The translations under genes and the position numbers were made by a program. The notes under the pieces were generated by a model, which worked only from the letters and a program-made list of their open reading frames with translations, ran no database searches and had not been told where the DNA came from. Source: an uncultured Gemmiger sp. (GTDB lineage Bacteria; Bacillota; Clostridia; Oscillospirales; Ruminococcaceae). Taken from it: a stretch of 64,000 bases of DNA. Shown in pieces: positions 8,366 through 18,995 of this stretch (the stretch's first letter is position 1; the number at the start of each line of letters is the position of its first letter). The DNA lies in assembly GCA_944388175.1 (NCBI GenBank), contig CALXHR010000001.1, positions 476,221 to 540,220 of the forward strand. Direction: 5' to 3'.

Positions 8366-9670
8366 TTATTCCAGGAACCCTTTGTGGTGACGGGCGGTCA
8401 TGTAGCCTTCCAGCGAACGGCCGGTCTCCAGCGCCACGCCGACGACGATCAGCAGGCTGGTACCACCCAGCTGGATGGACGTGCCGGTGACGTTGCCGAG
8501 GATGATGGGCAGGCCCGCGACGATGGCCAGGAAGATCGCGCCGATGAGGGTGATCTTGGACAGCGTCTTGGTGATGAAATCACTGGTGGGCTTGCCCGGG
8601 CGAATGCCGGGGATGGTGCCGTTGTTCTTGCGCAGCTGGTTGGCGATGTCAACGGGATTGTACTGGATTGCAACGTAGAAGTAGTTGAACGCAACGATCA
8701 GCAGCACATAAACGATGAGGTAGAGAACGCTGTTGTAGTTGAACGCGCTGAAGAACCCGTACAGAAGCGGGTGCGCCGCGGCGTCGATGTTGATGAAGCG
8801 GAAAATCAGGCCCGGCAGGCTGCACAGCGTCGAGGCAAAGATGATCGGCATGACGCCGGACATATTGACCTTGATGGGGATGTAGCTGGCCTGGCCGCCG
8901 TACATCTTGCGGCCGACCACGCGCTTGGCGTACTGCACCGGGATGCGGCGCTCGGCGTTGGTCAGGATGACCACGAAAACCACCGCAGCCAGCGCCAGCA
9001 GGATGAGCGCGGGCAGGAAGACGTAGAACTGGGGTTCCCCGTTCTGCGCGCGGCCCACGATGTTGGTCACCGCACTGTAGATGGAGGACCAGCGGGCCAC
9101 AATACCGGCGAAGATCAGCATGGACAGGCCGTTGCCGATGCCCTTGGAATCAATCTGGTTGCCCAGCCAGGTGCACAGCTGCGAACCGGCGGTGAACGCC
9201 AGAACGATGACCACGGCGCTGAAGATGCCGGCAAAGCCGTCGGTATAGGCGAGCGCGCCCATGTTGCGGATGATGAAGTAGTAGCCGATGGACAGCATCA
9301 GGCCGATGCCCGCGCCCACGTAGTTGGTGATGCGGCGCATCTTGCGCTGGCCTTCCTCGCCTTCTTTGGTGAGGTTTTCCAGGTACGGGATGGCCACCGC
9401 CAGCAGCTGCATGATGATGGACGCGTTGATGGCGGGCTGCACGCCGAGCGCGAAGATGGTGCACTCGCTCAGGGCGCCGCCGGACATCATGTTCAGGTAC
9501 TCCAGCATGTCGCCGGTGCCGCCGGCAAACATGGTGGACAGCGCGTCGGCCGTGATGTAGGGCACGGGGGTCGCGCAGCCCAGGCGGAACAGGACCAGGA
9601 TCAGGAAGGTGAACAGGAGCCGCTTGCGAAGATCGTCGATCTTCCAGGCATTGCGGAAGGTTTCAAACAC
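8366..9670 (-). CDS. secY: Protein translocase subunit SecY
   Basis: Channel subunit of the SecYEG translocon, 434 residues with about ten hydrophobic segments. Conserved pieces include the plug-proximal GALSECTIFALGVQPAINAS and the cytoplasmic loop GIRPGKPTSDFI. The start is GTG at 9670, one base beyond the rplO stop, with an AGGTGAT-like site upstream; GTG is the only start consistent with the conserved FETFRNAWKI N-terminus. Confidence 0.97.
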   Translation of the reverse strand: MFETFRNAWKIDDLRKRLLFTFLILVLFRLGCATPVPYITADALSTMFAGGTGDMLEYLNMMSGGALSECTIFALGVQPAINASIIMQLLAVAIPYLENLTKEGEEGQRKMRRITNYVGAGIGLMLSIGYYFIIRNMGALAYTDGFAGIFSAVVIVLAFTAGSQLCTWLGNQIDSKGIGNGLSMLIFAGIVARWSSIYSAVTNIVGRAQNGEPQFYVFLPALILLALAAVVFVVILTNAERRIPVQYAKRVVGRKMYGGQASYIPIKVNMSGVMPIIFASTLCSLPGLIFRFINIDAAAHPLLYGFFSAFNYNSVLYLIVYVLLIVAFNYFYVAIQYNPVDIANQLRKNNGTIPGIRPGKPTSDFITKTLSKITLIGAIFLAIVAGLPIILGNVTGTSIQLGGTSLLIVVGVALETGRSLEGYMTARHHKGFLE

Positions 9671-9671
9671 C

Positions 9672-10109
9672 TTACATCACCTCAGCCTTCCCGCCCGCTT
9701 TCTCGATTTTTTCCTTGGCAGAGGCGGTGTAGGCAGCCGCTTTGACGTTGACGGCCTTGGTCAGCTCACCGTTGCCCAGCACCTTGACGCCGTCCAGCGT
9801 CTTGGAGATGACGCCGGCTTTCAGCAGGGCCTCGGCGTCGACGGTGGCGCCGGCCTCGAACTTCTCGAGGTCAGACACCTTGATGGTAACATACTTGGTG
9901 GCGAAAATGTTGTTGAAACCGCGTTTCGGCAGGCGGCGCTGCAGCGGCATCTGGCCGCCTTCAAAACCGGCCTTCTTGACGCCGGAACGGGCTTTCTGGC
10001 CCTTGTGGCCGAAGCCGGCGGTCTTGCCGTTGCCGGAGCCGGCACCGCGGCCCTTGCGGGTCACGGCCTTGCGGGCGCCCGCAGACGCTTTGAGTTCATG
10101 AAGTTTCAT
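9672..10109 (-). CDS. rplO: 50S ribosomal protein uL15
   Basis: 145-residue uL15. The glycine/arginine-rich N-terminus ([20 protein letters not shown]), [18 protein letters not shown] and the C-terminal [14 protein letters not shown] are diagnostic. Standard location upstream of secY. Confidence 0.97.
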   Translation of the reverse strand: MKLHELKASAGARKAVTRKGRGAGSGNGKTAGFGHKGQKARSGVKKAGFEGGQMPLQRRLPKRGFNNIFATKYVTIKVSDLEKFEAGATVDAEALLKAGVISKTLDGVKVLGNGELTKAVNVKAAAYTASAKEKIEKAGGKAEVM

Positions 10110-10126
10110 GCTTGCACCTCCTTGCG

Positions 10127-10306
10127 TTACGCCTTGGTCACTTCGACCAGGTGGGAGATCTTGGCGATCTTGCCGCGGGTAGCCGCGTTGTCAGGCTGCT
10201 CGGTGACCTCGCCAGGGCGGTTGAGACCCAGAGAGTGCGCAACGGCGATCTGCTCTTTGCCGCGGCCGATCAGGCTTTTGGCAAGACGAATGGTAAGTTT
10301 CTCCAT
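10127..10306 (-). CDS. rpmD: 50S ribosomal protein uL30
   Basis: A 59-residue uL30. [20 protein letters not shown], then [20 protein letters not shown] and ISHLVEV. The start at 10306 has AGGAGG 7 bases upstream; an in-frame start further upstream overlaps the ribosome binding site and was rejected. Confidence 0.95.
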   Translation of the reverse strand: MEKLTIRLAKSLIGRGKEQIAVAHSLGLNRPGEVTEQPDNAATRGKIAKISHLVEVTKA

Positions 10307-10319
10307 GGTGGTAGCCTCC

Positions 10320-10823
10320 TTAACCCAGGATCTCGGCAACGGTCTTGCCGCGCTTGGCCGCGACGCTTTCGGCGTCGGTCAGGCCGCACAGACCCGCGAA
10401 GGTGGCGGCGGTCACGTTGATGGGGTTGTTGGAGCGCAGGCTCTTGGCGCGGATGTCCTTGATGCCGGCGCATTCCAGCACCGCACGCACCGGGCCGCCG
10501 GCCAGAACGCCGGTACCGGGGGCGGCGGGGCGCATCAGGACGCGGCCCGCGCCAAAGACGCCGACGATCTCATGGGGGATCGTGGTGCCTTTCATGGCGA
10601 CCTTGTGCATATTCTTCTTGGCGGCGCCTTCGCCCTTGCGGATGGCCTCGGGCACTTCGCCGGACTTGCCGACGCCGTAGCCGATGTTGCCCTTGCCGTC
10701 GCCGACGACGATCAGCGCGGCAAATTTCATGACGCGGCCGCCCTTGACGGTCTTGGAAACGCGGTTGATGGAGACGACCTTGGTGATCATGCCGTCATCT
10801 TGTTCTCTATTACGCATGGCCAT
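10320..10823 (-). CDS. rpsE: 30S ribosomal protein uS5
   Basis: 167-residue uS5, important for decoding fidelity. The double-stranded RNA-binding N-domain ([31 protein letters not shown]) and the C-terminal [12 protein letters not shown] segment are intact. Spc-operon position. Confidence 0.97.
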   Translation of the reverse strand: MAMRNREQDDGMITKVVSINRVSKTVKGGRVMKFAALIVVGDGKGNIGYGVGKSGEVPEAIRKGEGAAKKNMHKVAMKGTTIPHEIVGVFGAGRVLMRPAAPGTGVLAGGPVRAVLECAGIKDIRAKSLRSNNPINVTAATFAGLCGLTDAESVAAKRGKTVAEILG

Positions 10824-10841
10824 TGTATCTTCTCCCTCCTT

Positions 10842-11201
10842 TTACAGTTTCAGGCCGGCTTCGCGGGCGCCCTCAGCAAGCGCCTGGACGCGGCCCTGGT
10901 AGATGAAACCGCCGCGGTCGTAGACCACTTCGGTGATGCCTTTTTCCAGGCACTTTTTGGCGATGGCTTCGCCGACTTTCTTGGCAGCCTCGATGTTGCC
11001 GCCGTAAGCGCCGAAGTCCTTGTCCATGCTGGACGCGCTGGCCAGGGTCACGCCCTTGGTATCGTCGATGACCTGAGCGTAGATGTGCTTGGCAGAGCGG
11101 AAAACATCCAGACGGGGACGCTCGGCAGTGCCGCTGATCTTACCGCGAACGCGGCGGTGACGGCGAAGACGAGCTTCGTTCTTATCAGGCTTGTTGACCA
11201 T
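10842..11201 (-). CDS. rplR: 50S ribosomal protein uL18
   Basis: 119-residue uL18 that binds 5S r[32 protein letters not shown] and the C-terminal [20 protein letters not shown] are typical. Follows rplF. Confidence 0.97.
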   Translation of the reverse strand: MVNKPDKNEARLRRHRRVRGKISGTAERPRLDVFRSAKHIYAQVIDDTKGVTLASASSMDKDFGAYGGNIEAAKKVGEAIAKKCLEKGITEVVYDRGGFIYQGRVQALAEGAREAGLKL

Positions 11202-11219
11202 AATGCTTCTCCCCTCCTA

Positions 11220-11768
11220 TTATTTACCCTTGCCGGCTTTGCCTTCCTTGCGGATGACATACTCGCCAACATAGCGGATGCCCTTGCCCTTGTACGGCTC
11301 GGGCGGGCGCTTGCCGCGCACTTCGGCGGCAAACTGACCGACTTCCTGCTTGTCGATACCGACGATGCTGAAATGCAGCGCGTCTTTGAGCTCGATCTTG
11401 ATGGTGTCGGTCTCCTCGACCTCAACAGGATGAGAGAAGCCCAGCGTCAGGACCAGCTTGTTGCCCTGCTTGGCGGCACGGTAGCCGACGCCCTGGATCT
11501 CGAGGTCTTTCTTGAAGCCTTCGGTGACGCCGACGACCATGTTGTGGACGATGGTGCGGGTCAGGCCGTGGAGGCTGCGGGCCTCCTTCTCGTCATTGGG
11601 GCGGGTAACCAAAATCTCATTGCCCTCGATCTTGATGTTCATGAGGGGATGGTATTTGGAATGCAGGGTACCCTTGGGGCCCTTCACGGTGATGGTGTGC
11701 TCGGCCTCGTCGACCTTGACTTCCACCCCCGCGGGAATGACGATGGGTTTTCTTCCAATTCTCGACAT
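11220..11768 (-). CDS. rplF: 50S ribosomal protein uL6
   Basis: 182-residue uL6 near the factor-binding site. It begins MSRIGRKPIVIPAGVEV and has the second-domain signature RPPEPYKGKGIRYVGEYV. The start at 11768 follows an AAAGGGG motif; the upstream in-frame GTG lies inside the binding site. Confidence 0.97.
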   Translation of the reverse strand: MSRIGRKPIVIPAGVEVKVDEAEHTITVKGPKGTLHSKYHPLMNIKIEGNEILVTRPNDEKEARSLHGLTRTIVHNMVVGVTEGFKKDLEIQGVGYRAAKQGNKLVLTLGFSHPVEVEETDTIKIELKDALHFSIVGIDKQEVGQFAAEVRGKRPPEPYKGKGIRYVGEYVIRKEGKAGKGK

Positions 11769-11785
11769 TGTCTGTTGCCCCTTTC

Positions 11786-12184
11786 TTACCACACAAAGGC
11801 GAGGACTTCACCGCCGACATGCGCCGCGCGGGCAGCCTTGTCGGTCATGACGCCTTTCGAGGTGGAGATGATCGCGGTGCCCAGGCCTTTCATGACCTTG
11901 GGCATCTCTTCGCAGTTGGTGTAGATGCGCAGGCCCGGCTTGGACACGCGCTTGAGGCCGGCGATGACCGGCATACCGTTGTCCTGGTATTTGAGGGTCA
12001 GGGTGATGGTCCCCTGCTTGTTGTCCTCGGTCACTTTCATACCCTTGATGTAGCCCTCATCAACCAGGATCTGGCAAATCGCCTTCTTCAGGTTGGAAGC
12101 GGGGATATCCACGGAAGGGTGTTTGGCAGTGCTCGCGTTGCGGATGCGGGTGAGCAGGTCCGCGATGGGATCGGTGATTTGCAT
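11786..12184 (-). CDS. rpsH: 30S ribosomal protein uS8
   Basis: 132-residue uS8, a 16S rRNA central-domain binder and, in other bacteria, the spc-operon autoregulator. [18 protein letters not shown] and the C-terminal [20 protein letters not shown] are recognisable. Confidence 0.97.
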   Translation of the reverse strand: MQITDPIADLLTRIRNASTAKHPSVDIPASNLKKAICQILVDEGYIKGMKVTEDNKQGTITLTLKYQDNGMPVIAGLKRVSKPGLRIYTNCEEMPKVMKGLGTAIISTSKGVMTDKAARAAHVGGEVLAFVW

Positions 12185-12245
12185 GCCACTAACCTCCTTA
12201 GGTTGTGTTGAGTGTGTTGTTTCGTTCTAACAAGCAGCCAAGGGC

Positions 12246-12431
12246 TTACCAGGAAGCTTTCTTGACGCCGGGGATCTCGCCCTTGTAGGCCAGCTCACGG
12301 AAGCAGATACGGCAGATGCCGTACTTGCGCAGGTAAGCGTGGGGACGGCCGCAGATCTTGCAGCGGTTGTACGCGCGGGTCGAGAACTTGGCGGGGCGCT
12401 GCTGTTTGAGCTTCATAGAAGTTTTTGCCAT
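12246..12431 (-). CDS. rpsN: 30S ribosomal protein uS14, zinc-binding type
   Basis: 61-residue type-Z uS14 with the zinc site CKICGRPH...ICRICFREL and the C-terminal [12 protein letters not shown]. The short Zn form is normal for Gram-positive bacteria. Confidence 0.97.
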   Translation of the reverse strand: MAKTSMKLKQQRPAKFSTRAYNRCKICGRPHAYLRKYGICRICFRELAYKGEIPGVKKASW

Positions 12432-12446
12432 GGTAAGTTCCCTCCC

Positions 12447-12986
12447 TTAGTTAGCGAACGGGGCGCCCAGAGCCTTGAGCAGCTCCTTGGCTTCCTCGTC
12501 GGTCTTGGCGGTGGTGACGAAGCAGATGTCCATGCCGCGGATGGCGTCGACCTTGTCGAAGTCGATCTCGGGGAAGATAATCTGCTCTTTCAGGCCGAAG
12601 GCGTAGTTGCCACGGCCGTCGAAGGAGTTGCCGTTGATACCGCGGAAGTCGCGCACGCGGGGCAGCGCAACATTGAACAGGCGGTCGACAAACTCGTACA
12701 TACGCTCACCACGCAGGGTGACCTTGGCGCCGATGGGCATGCCCTGGCGCAGCTTGAAGTTCGCAACGCTCTTTTTGGCTTTGCAGACGATGGCCTTCTG
12801 GCCGGTGATCTGGCCAAGGTCCTTGACGATGGCGTCAATGACCTTGGCGTTCTCTTTGGCTTCGCCGGCGGCAACATTGATGATGACCTTGTCCAGCTTG
12901 GGGATCTGCATCACGCTCTTGTAGCCGAACTTTTTGTTCAGGGCCGGAGCGATCTCGTTGACATACTGTTCTTTCAAACGTGCCAT
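12447..12986 (-). CDS. rplE: 50S ribosomal protein uL5
   Basis: 179-residue uL5, a 5S rRNA binder at the central protuberance. [41 protein letters not shown] and [20 protein letters not shown] identify it. Confidence 0.97.
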   Translation of the reverse strand: MARLKEQYVNEIAPALNKKFGYKSVMQIPKLDKVIINVAAGEAKENAKVIDAIVKDLGQITGQKAIVCKAKKSVANFKLRQGMPIGAKVTLRGERMYEFVDRLFNVALPRVRDFRGINGNSFDGRGNYAFGLKEQIIFPEIDFDKVDAIRGMDICFVTTAKTDEEAKELLKALGAPFAN

Positions 12987-13000
12987 TGTGTACTCCTCCC

Positions 13001-13315
13001 TTACAGTTCAGCGCCGCACTTGCGGCAGACGCGGACGTTCTTGCCGTCCTTGATGGTATGGGCAACGCGGGTGGGCTTGCCGCACTTGGGGCAGACAGGC
13101 TGCACCTTGCAGGCGTAGATGGCGCCCTCGGCCTTGACGATGCCGCCCTGCTCGCCCTGACGGCGAGGTTTGACGTGCTTGGTAACCATGTTCAGGCCCT
13201 CGACAATGACCTTGCCCTCTTTGGGGGAGGTCTGCAGGACCTTGCCGGTCTTGCCCTTATCCTTGCCGGAGATGATCATAACGTTGTCGCCGGTTTTAAC
13301 ATGAAGATTGTTCAT
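13001..13315 (-). CDS. rplX: 50S ribosomal protein uL24
   Basis: 104-residue uL24 with the KOW motif ([17 protein letters not shown]). The C-terminus carries a CPKC...CRKC ribbon, a feature of many Firmicutes uL24 proteins. Confidence 0.96.
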   Translation of the reverse strand: MNNLHVKTGDNVMIISGKDKGKTGKVLQTSPKEGKVIVEGLNMVTKHVKPRRQGEQGGIVKAEGAIYACKVQPVCPKCGKPTRVAHTIKDGKNVRVCRKCGAEL

Positions 13316-13331
13316 TCTTATTAAAACCTCC

Positions 13332-13700
13332 TTACAGCGATTCGGGAGCCAGGCTCAGGATCTTGGTGAAGCCGGCGTCGCGCAGCTCGCGCGCCACAGG
13401 TCCAAAGATACGGGTGCCCTTGGGGCTCTTGTCGGCCATGACGATGACGGCGGCGTTCTCGTCAAAACGGATGTAGCTGCCGTCGTCGCGGCGCAGGCCG
13501 TGCTTGCTACGGACGATGACGGCCTTGACCACGTCGCCCTTCTTCACGGTGCCACCGGGCGCAGCCTTTTTGACGCTGCAGACCACGATGTCGCCGATGT
13601 TGGCATATCTCTTGCGGGTACCGCCCAGTACACGGAAGCACATTAACTCCTTGGCACCGGTATTGTCGGCCACTTTGAGATAAGTTTGCATCTGAACCAT
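13332..13700 (-). CDS. rplN: 50S ribosomal protein uL14
   Basis: 122-residue uL14 at the subunit interface. [35 protein letters not shown] and the C-terminal [13 protein letters not shown] are conserved. AGGAGG lies upstream of the ATG at 13700. Confidence 0.97.
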   Translation of the reverse strand: MVQMQTYLKVADNTGAKELMCFRVLGGTRKRYANIGDIVVCSVKKAAPGGTVKKGDVVKAVIVRSKHGLRRDDGSYIRFDENAAVIVMADKSPKGTRIFGPVARELRDAGFTKILSLAPESL

Positions 13701-13733
13701 CTTTCAGGTCCTCCTTTCAAAGTACCAGGCTGA

Positions 13734-13988
13734 TTATTTCGCTTTCTCGACGATCTTGACCAGGCGCCAGTTGACATCCTTGGAAAGTTTGCGGGTCTCC
13801 ATGATCTCGACGCGGTCGCCGATGCCGGCTTCGTTGTTTTCGTCATGGGCCTTGAACTTCTTGGTACGCTTCAAGATCTTTTTGTAGAGGGGGTGCTGGA
13901 CGCTGTCCTTGACGGCGACGACGATGGTCTTGTCCATCTTGTCGGAGACAACAGTGCCCACACGGGTCTTTCTCAGATTACGTTCCAT
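13734..13988 (-). CDS. rpsQ: 30S ribosomal protein uS17
   Basis: 84-residue uS17 OB-fold protein. [36 protein letters not shown] and [20 protein letters not shown] are diagnostic. Confidence 0.97.
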   Translation of the reverse strand: MERNLRKTRVGTVVSDKMDKTIVVAVKDSVQHPLYKKILKRTKKFKAHDENNEAGIGDRVEIMETRKLSKDVNWRLVKIVEKAK

Positions 13989-14003
13989 GTCTTACCCTCC
14001 CTC

Positions 14004-14201
14004 TTACGCGTTTTTGGCATTCTTCTCGGCCAGGACGGTCATCACGCGGGCGATGTCCTTCTTGACGGTATCGATCCGAATGGGGTTGTCCAACTGGTTG
14101 ATGGCGTGCTGAAAGCGCAGGTTGAAGAGCTCGGCCTTCAGGTCTTTGAGCTGCTTGTTCAGCTCGACGTCGGTCATTTCACGCAGTTCCGTGGCTTTCA
14201 T
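14004..14201 (-). CDS. rpmC: 50S ribosomal protein uL29
   Basis: 65-residue helical hairpin uL29 near the exit tunnel ([20 protein letters not shown]). Its ATG overlaps the rplP stop in an ATGA arrangement, implying translational coupling. Confidence 0.95.
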   Translation of the reverse strand: MKATELREMTDVELNKQLKDLKAELFNLRFQHAINQLDNPIRIDTVKKDIARVMTVLAEKNAKNA

Positions 14202-14638
14202 TCAGCGTCACCCTCCTTTACGGTGCCAAGCTCTTCACGCTTGACGAATTTGCAGCGCACCGGCAGCTTGTGGCTGGCCAGGCGCAGGGCCTCGCGGGCG
14301 GTCTCCTCGCTGACGTCGGCCAGTTCAAAGAGCACGCGGCCCGGCTTGACGACGGCCACCCAGTACTCGGGGCTGCCTTTACCGGAACCCATGCGGGTGC
14401 CGGCGGGCTTTTCGGTAACAGGCTTGTCGGGGAAGATCTTGATCCAGACCTTGCCGCCGCGCTTGATATAACGGGTCATGGCAACACGGGCCGCCTCGAT
14501 CTGGTTGGAGGTGATCCAGGCCGGCTCCAGCGCGATCAGGCCGTAATCGCCCTGATTGACTTTGTTGCCGCGCATGGCCTTGCCGGTCATGCGGCCGCGC
14601 TGCACGCGGCGGTACTTAACACGTTTGGGCAGTAACAT
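14198..14638 (-). CDS. rplP: 50S ribosomal protein uL16
   Basis: 146-residue uL16 near the A/P sites. [25 protein letters not shown]-type region and [17 protein letters not shown] are typical. The ATG at 14638 forms a TAATG junction with the rpsC stop; in-frame upstream sequence lies inside rpsC and is not part of the gene. Confidence 0.96.
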   Translation of the reverse strand: MLLPKRVKYRRVQRGRMTGKAMRGNKVNQGDYGLIALEPAWITSNQIEAARVAMTRYIKRGGKVWIKIFPDKPVTEKPAGTRMGSGKGSPEYWVAVVKPGRVLFELADVSEETAREALRLASHKLPVRCKFVKREELGTVKEGDAE

Positions 14639-15342
14639 TACTGTTTGCCTCCTTCCTTCTTGGCGGGGGCTTTGGCGCCCTTCAGGATCTCGCCTTTGTA
14701 GACCCACACTTTGACGCCGACCTTGCCGTAGGTGGTGTTGGCCTCGGCAAAGCCGTAGTCGATATCGGCGCGCAGCGTCTGCAGGGGGATGGTGCCCTCG
14801 TGGTAGCTTTCGGTGCGGGCGATATCGGCGCCGGCCAGACGGCCGGAGCAGGTGACCTTGATGCCCTTGGCCGGCGTGGCGCTGCGGTCACGCGGCTGCA
14901 TGGCGTTGCGGATGGCCTGCTTCATCGCGCGGCGGAAGGCGATGCGGCGCTCCAGCTGGGAAGCGACGTCCTCGGCCACGAGCTGGGCGTTGGTGGTGGT
15001 GCCTTTGACCTCGATGATGTTGAGGTTGACAGCTTTGCCGGTCAGCTTGGCGAGCTGCTTTTCGAGCTTGGCGCTCTCCGCACCGCCCTTGCCAATGACC
15101 ATGCCGGGCTTGGCGCAGAACACGTTGACCTTGACGCGGGGAGCGCCGGTCTGGCTGTCCACGGTACGCTCGATCTCGATCTTGGGGATACCGGCGGAGT
15201 AGAGCTGCTTTTTCAGGGTCTTGCGGATCTTGTGATCCTCGACCAGGGTGTCGCCGAAGGCCTGCTTAGAGGTAAACCAGCGGCTGTCCCAATCTTTGAT
15301 AACACCCACGCGCATGCCGTGGGGATTGACTTTCTGGCCCAT
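14638..15342 (-). CDS. rpsC: 30S ribosomal protein uS3
   Basis: 234-residue uS3 at the mRNA entry tunnel. [20 protein letters not shown], the KH-domain loop [11 protein letters not shown] and [20 protein letters not shown] are intact. The basic C-terminal tail is of normal length. Confidence 0.97.
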   Translation of the reverse strand: MGQKVNPHGMRVGVIKDWDSRWFTSKQAFGDTLVEDHKIRKTLKKQLYSAGIPKIEIERTVDSQTGAPRVKVNVFCAKPGMVIGKGGAESAKLEKQLAKLTGKAVNLNIIEVKGTTTNAQLVAEDVASQLERRIAFRRAMKQAIRNAMQPRDRSATPAKGIKVTCSGRLAGADIARTESYHEGTIPLQTLRADIDYGFAEANTTYGKVGVKVWVYKGEILKGAKAPAKKEGGKQ

Positions 15343-15354
15343 TTGTTTACCTCC

Positions 15355-15690
15355 TTACTCTTTCTCTTTCAGCACAACCGTCATGTGGCTGGTGCGCTTG
15401 AGGATGCGGTACGCACGGCCCTGGGCGCGCGGCATGATGCGCTTGAGCGTGGGGCCGGGGCAGACATAGCATTCTGCGACGTACAGGTTGTTGCGGTCCA
15501 TTTGGAAATTGTTTTCCGCGTTCGCGGCGGCAGAGTTCACCAGTTTGAGAAGGGGCTCGCAGGCGGCCTTCGGGGTGTACTGCAGGATAGCCAGCGCTTC
15601 GTCCAGGGGTTTGTTACGGATGAGGTCCATCACGATCGAAACCTTGCGGGGACTGATGCGGGCGTAACGGAGAATAGCCCGTGCTTCCAT
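15355..15690 (-). CDS. rplV: 50S ribosomal protein uL22
   Basis: 111-residue uL22 lining the exit tunnel. [37 protein letters not shown] and the beta-hairpin [16 protein letters not shown] are conserved. Confidence 0.97.
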   Translation of the reverse strand: MEARAILRYARISPRKVSIVMDLIRNKPLDEALAILQYTPKAACEPLLKLVNSAAANAENNFQMDRNNLYVAECYVCPGPTLKRIMPRAQGRAYRILKRTSHMTVVLKEKE

Positions 15691-15707
15691 TCGATGTTCC
15701 TCCTCTC

Positions 15708-15983
15708 TTATTTGCCGGCGGTCTTGCCGCCGCCGTGGCCGGTGAATTTGCGGGTGGGGGCAAACTCGCCCAGCTTGTGGCCGACCATATCCTCGGTGAC
15801 GTAGACGGGCACATGCTTGCGGCCGTCATGGACGGCGAAGGTGTGGCCGACAAACTCGGGGAAGATGGTGGAGGAACGGCTCCAGGTCTTGACGACGCTC
15901 TTTTTGCCGCTCTCGTTCATGGCCTCGACCTTTTTCATCAGGGAAGGCAGAACGTAAGGGCCCTTCTTGGTGCTTCTAGACAT
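15708..15983 (-). CDS. rpsS: 30S ribosomal protein uS19
   Basis: 91-residue uS19 of the 30S head. [40 protein letters not shown] and [17 protein letters not shown] are diagnostic. Confidence 0.97.
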   Translation of the reverse strand: MSRSTKKGPYVLPSLMKKVEAMNESGKKSVVKTWSRSSTIFPEFVGHTFAVHDGRKHVPVYVTEDMVGHKLGEFAPTRKFTGHGGGKTAGK

Positions 15984-15999
15984 TGTTCAATTACCTCCC

Positions 16000-16830
16000 T
16001 TAGCCGTTGGCGCGCTTGACGATGAACTTGTCGCTGCGCGCTTTGTGTTTGCGGGTCTTCAGGCCCAGAGCGGGCTTGCCCCACGGGGTACGCGGGCTGG
16101 AGTGACCGACCGGGGCGCGGCCCTCGCCGCCGCCGTGCGGGTGGTCGCAGGGGTTCATGACGGAACCGCGGCTGCCGGGGCGCACGCCGATGTGGCGCTT
16201 GCGGCCGGCCTTGCCCAGGTTGACGTTCTCGTGGTCGAGGTTGGAGACGACGCCCACGGTGGCGATGCAGTTCAGGCGGACATTGCGCATCTCGCCGGAG
16301 GGCAGACGCACCAGCGCGTAGCCGTTCTCTTTCGCCATCAGCTGCGCCATGACGCCGGCGGAACGGACCAGCTGGCCGCCCTTGCCGGGGTAGAGCTCGA
16401 TGTTGTGGATCATGGTACCGACGGGGATGTTCTCAAACGGCAGGGCGTTGCCGGGCTTGATGTCGGCGTTGGGGCCGGCCATCACGGTGTCGCCGACCTT
16501 GAGGCCGTCGGGCGCCAGGATGTAGCTCTTGACGCCGTCCTCATACTCGATGAGGGCGATGAACGCGGAGCGGTTCGGGTCGTATTCCAGCGTCTTGACC
16601 GTGGCGGGGACGTCAAACTTGTTGCGCTTGAAGTCGATGACGCGGTACTTGACGCGGTTGCCGCCGCCGTGGTGGCGGACGGTGATCTTGCCGGTGTTGT
16701 TGCGGCCGGCATGCTTTTTCTTGGGCTCGAGCAGGCTGCGCTCCGGCTCGACCTTGCTCAGCACGCTGTAGTCAGTCACAGTCATGCCGCGGCGGCCGGG
16801 GGTAGTCGGCTTGTACTTTTTAATAGCCAT
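16000..16830 (-). CDS. rplB: 50S ribosomal protein uL2
   Basis: 276-residue uL2 near the peptidyl-transferase centre. The RNA-binding centre [20 protein letters not shown] and the C-terminal [19 protein letters not shown] are conserved. Confidence 0.98.
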   Translation of the reverse strand: MAIKKYKPTTPGRRGMTVTDYSVLSKVEPERSLLEPKKKHAGRNNTGKITVRHHGGGNRVKYRVIDFKRNKFDVPATVKTLEYDPNRSAFIALIEYEDGVKSYILAPDGLKVGDTVMAGPNADIKPGNALPFENIPVGTMIHNIELYPGKGGQLVRSAGVMAQLMAKENGYALVRLPSGEMRNVRLNCIATVGVVSNLDHENVNLGKAGRKRHIGVRPGSRGSVMNPCDHPHGGGEGRAPVGHSSPRTPWGKPALGLKTRKHKARSDKFIVKRANG

Positions 16831-16866
16831 GGTGCTCTCCTTTGTAATATCTTATGAATTTTTGTC

Positions 16867-16948
16867 GGGGTCATATCCCCATAGTCGAACCCCTCGGCGG
16901 GGTTCCATAGCGGGCCGCTGGGGCCCGGGGCGGCAGGCTTTGCTGCCG
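16867..16948 (-). promoter_or_regulatory. Four tandem hairpins between rplW and rplB
   Basis: The ~127-base gap upstream of rplB holds four consecutive inverted repeats: 16867-16880, 16887-16905 (7-bp stem), 16911-16927 (6-bp stem) and 16931-16948 (6-bp stem). None is followed by a T-run, so termination is unlikely. Most other junctions in this operon are under 20 bases, which makes the gap stand out. A leader for rplB or a processing region is inferred. Confidence 0.45.
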
Positions 16949-16957
16949 CAGGGGTCA

Positions 16958-17251
16958 TCAGACCATGCTGTTGAAGAACTCGATCTCCTTGGAGTCGGGC
17001 GTCAGGGTCACGATGGCCTTTTTGCTCTTGGCGGTGTAACCGGCATGCATGCCCTGGCGGCGATAACGGCCGCGCACCGAGATGGTGTTGACCTTGGCGA
17101 CCTTGACGCCGAACAGTTCTTCGACCGCGTTGGCGATGTCGACCTTGGTGGCGTCGGTTGCGACCTTGAAGGTGTACTTCTTATCGGCAATGCCGGCCAT
17201 GGAGTTCTCGGTGATGACGGGGGCGAGAACGATGTCCTGTGCGAATTTCAT
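16958..17251 (-). CDS. rplW: 50S ribosomal protein uL23
   Basis: 97-residue uL23, docking site for trigger factor and SRP at the exit tunnel. VLAPVITENSM, YTFKVATDATKVDIANAVEE and NTISVRGRYRRQG are typical. The rplD stop TGA overlaps the ATG at 17251 (TGATG). A GTG one codon earlier is also possible. Translation is probably coupled. Confidence 0.95.
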   Translation of the reverse strand: MKFAQDIVLAPVITENSMAGIADKKYTFKVATDATKVDIANAVEELFGVKVAKVNTISVRGRYRRQGMHAGYTAKSKKAIVTLTPDSKEIEFFNSMV

Positions 17252-17871
17252 CACGCATATACCTCCTCAAGTTTCTTGGCGGCGTCCAGGCTGAGGATCA
17301 GCTTGTCGGCGTTGACCACGTCGTAGGTGTTGACGCCGGTCGCGGCGGTCTTGACGCCGGGGATGTTGGCGGCGCTCTTGACGAACTTCTCGTCCAGGGT
17401 GTCATTGACGATCAGGTTCTTTTTGCCGGCGCCGACGGCCGCCAGGAAGGCGACGACAGTCTTGGTCTTGTATTCATCGGCGGCGATCTTGTCGACGATG
17501 ATCAGGTTGCCGTTGGCAGCCTTGTCAGACAGCGCGCTGAGCAGCGCCAGGCGCTTGACCTTTTTGTTGATGGTGTAGTAGTAGCTGCGGGGCTTGGGGC
17601 CGAGCGCAACGCCGCCGTGGGTCCACTGCGGCGCGCGGATGGAGCCCTGGCGCGCATGGCCGGTGCCCTTCTGGCGCCAAGGCTTCTTGCCGCCGCCGCG
17701 CACTTCCTTGCGGATCTTGGTGTTCTGGGTGCCCTGGCGCTGGTTGGCCAGGAAGTTGACGACTGCCTCGTGGACAGCCTTCTCGTTCGGGGTGATGCCG
17801 AACACGGCGTCGGAAAGCTCAACGGTGGAAACCTTCTTGCCGTTCATATCGACGACAGTAAACTGTGCCAT
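17251..17871 (-). CDS. rplD: 50S ribosomal protein uL4
   Basis: 206-residue uL4; its loop lines the exit tunnel. The basic loop GGGKKPWRQKGTGHARQGSI and GGVALGPKPRSYYYTINKK are diagnostic. In other bacteria uL4 represses the S10 operon via its leader, relevant to the long leader seen here. Confidence 0.97.
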   Translation of the reverse strand: MAQFTVVDMNGKKVSTVELSDAVFGITPNEKAVHEAVVNFLANQRQGTQNTKIRKEVRGGGKKPWRQKGTGHARQGSIRAPQWTHGGVALGPKPRSYYYTINKKVKRLALLSALSDKAANGNLIIVDKIAADEYKTKTVVAFLAAVGAGKKNLIVNDTLDEKFVKSAANIPGVKTAATGVNTYDVVNADKLILSLDAAKKLEEVYA

Positions 17872-17885
17872 TGTGTTTTCCTCCT

Positions 17886-18518
<633 letters not shown>

Positions 18519-18683
18519 TGTTGTTTCCTCCTGTAAAGGTTATTGGTTGGTGGTTTCCCATCAACATGACCTCTCCGCTGCTTGCGGCAGCGAGATGTTG
18601 CGGCAGCGCTTTGGTTTTACGCGGCCGGCCGTTCGCAGATCACGGCTGCGCGTGCCGGCATTATACTGTAAAACGTATAGCGC
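18519..18683 (-). promoter_or_regulatory. rpsJ-rplC intercistronic region with hairpin and possible internal promoter
   Basis: 165 bases separate rpsJ from rplC. On the minus strand a TATAAT (18660-18665) lies just after the rpsJ stop but has no good -35. Downstream, an interrupted stem (18562-18600) pairs CAACAT with ATGTTG around an inner GCTGC/GCAGC hairpin. An internal promoter or control of rplC translation is inferred. Confidence 0.4.
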
Positions 18684-18995
18684 TTACAGCTTGATCTCGA
18701 TGTCGACGCCCGCGGGGAGCTGCAGGCTCATGAGAGCCTCGACCGTCTTGTTGGACGGCTTCAGAATGTCGATCAGACGCTTGTGGGTGCGGGTCTCGAA
18801 CTGCTCGCGGCTGTCCTTGTATTTGTGGACCGCGCGCAGGATCGTGACGATCTCCTTATCGGTGGGCAGGGGGATCGGGCCGGACACGCGGGCGCCGGTG
18901 CGCTTTGCGGTCTCCACGATCTTCTGTGCCGCTGCATCGATGAGGGATGCATCGTAGCTCTTAAGACGGATTCTGATTTTTTCTTTGACTGCCAT
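18684..18995 (-). CDS. rpsJ: 30S ribosomal protein uS10
   Basis: 103-residue uS10 (NusE), a ribosomal protein and antitermination partner of Nus[37 protein letters not shown] and the C-terminal [11 protein letters not shown] are diagnostic. First gene of the operon; the ATG at 18995 follows a GGAGGCG site. Confidence 0.97.
   Translation of the reverse strand: MAVKEKIRIRLKSYDASLIDAAAQKIVETAKRTGARVSGPIPLPTDKEIVTILRAVHKYKDSREQFETRTHKRLIDILKPSNKTVEALMSLQLPAGVDIEIKL

Noticed and set aside
9609-11924. 771-codon plus-strand open frame opposite rplO-rpsH
   Set aside because: Spans eight conserved ribosomal genes on the other strand; composition artefact.
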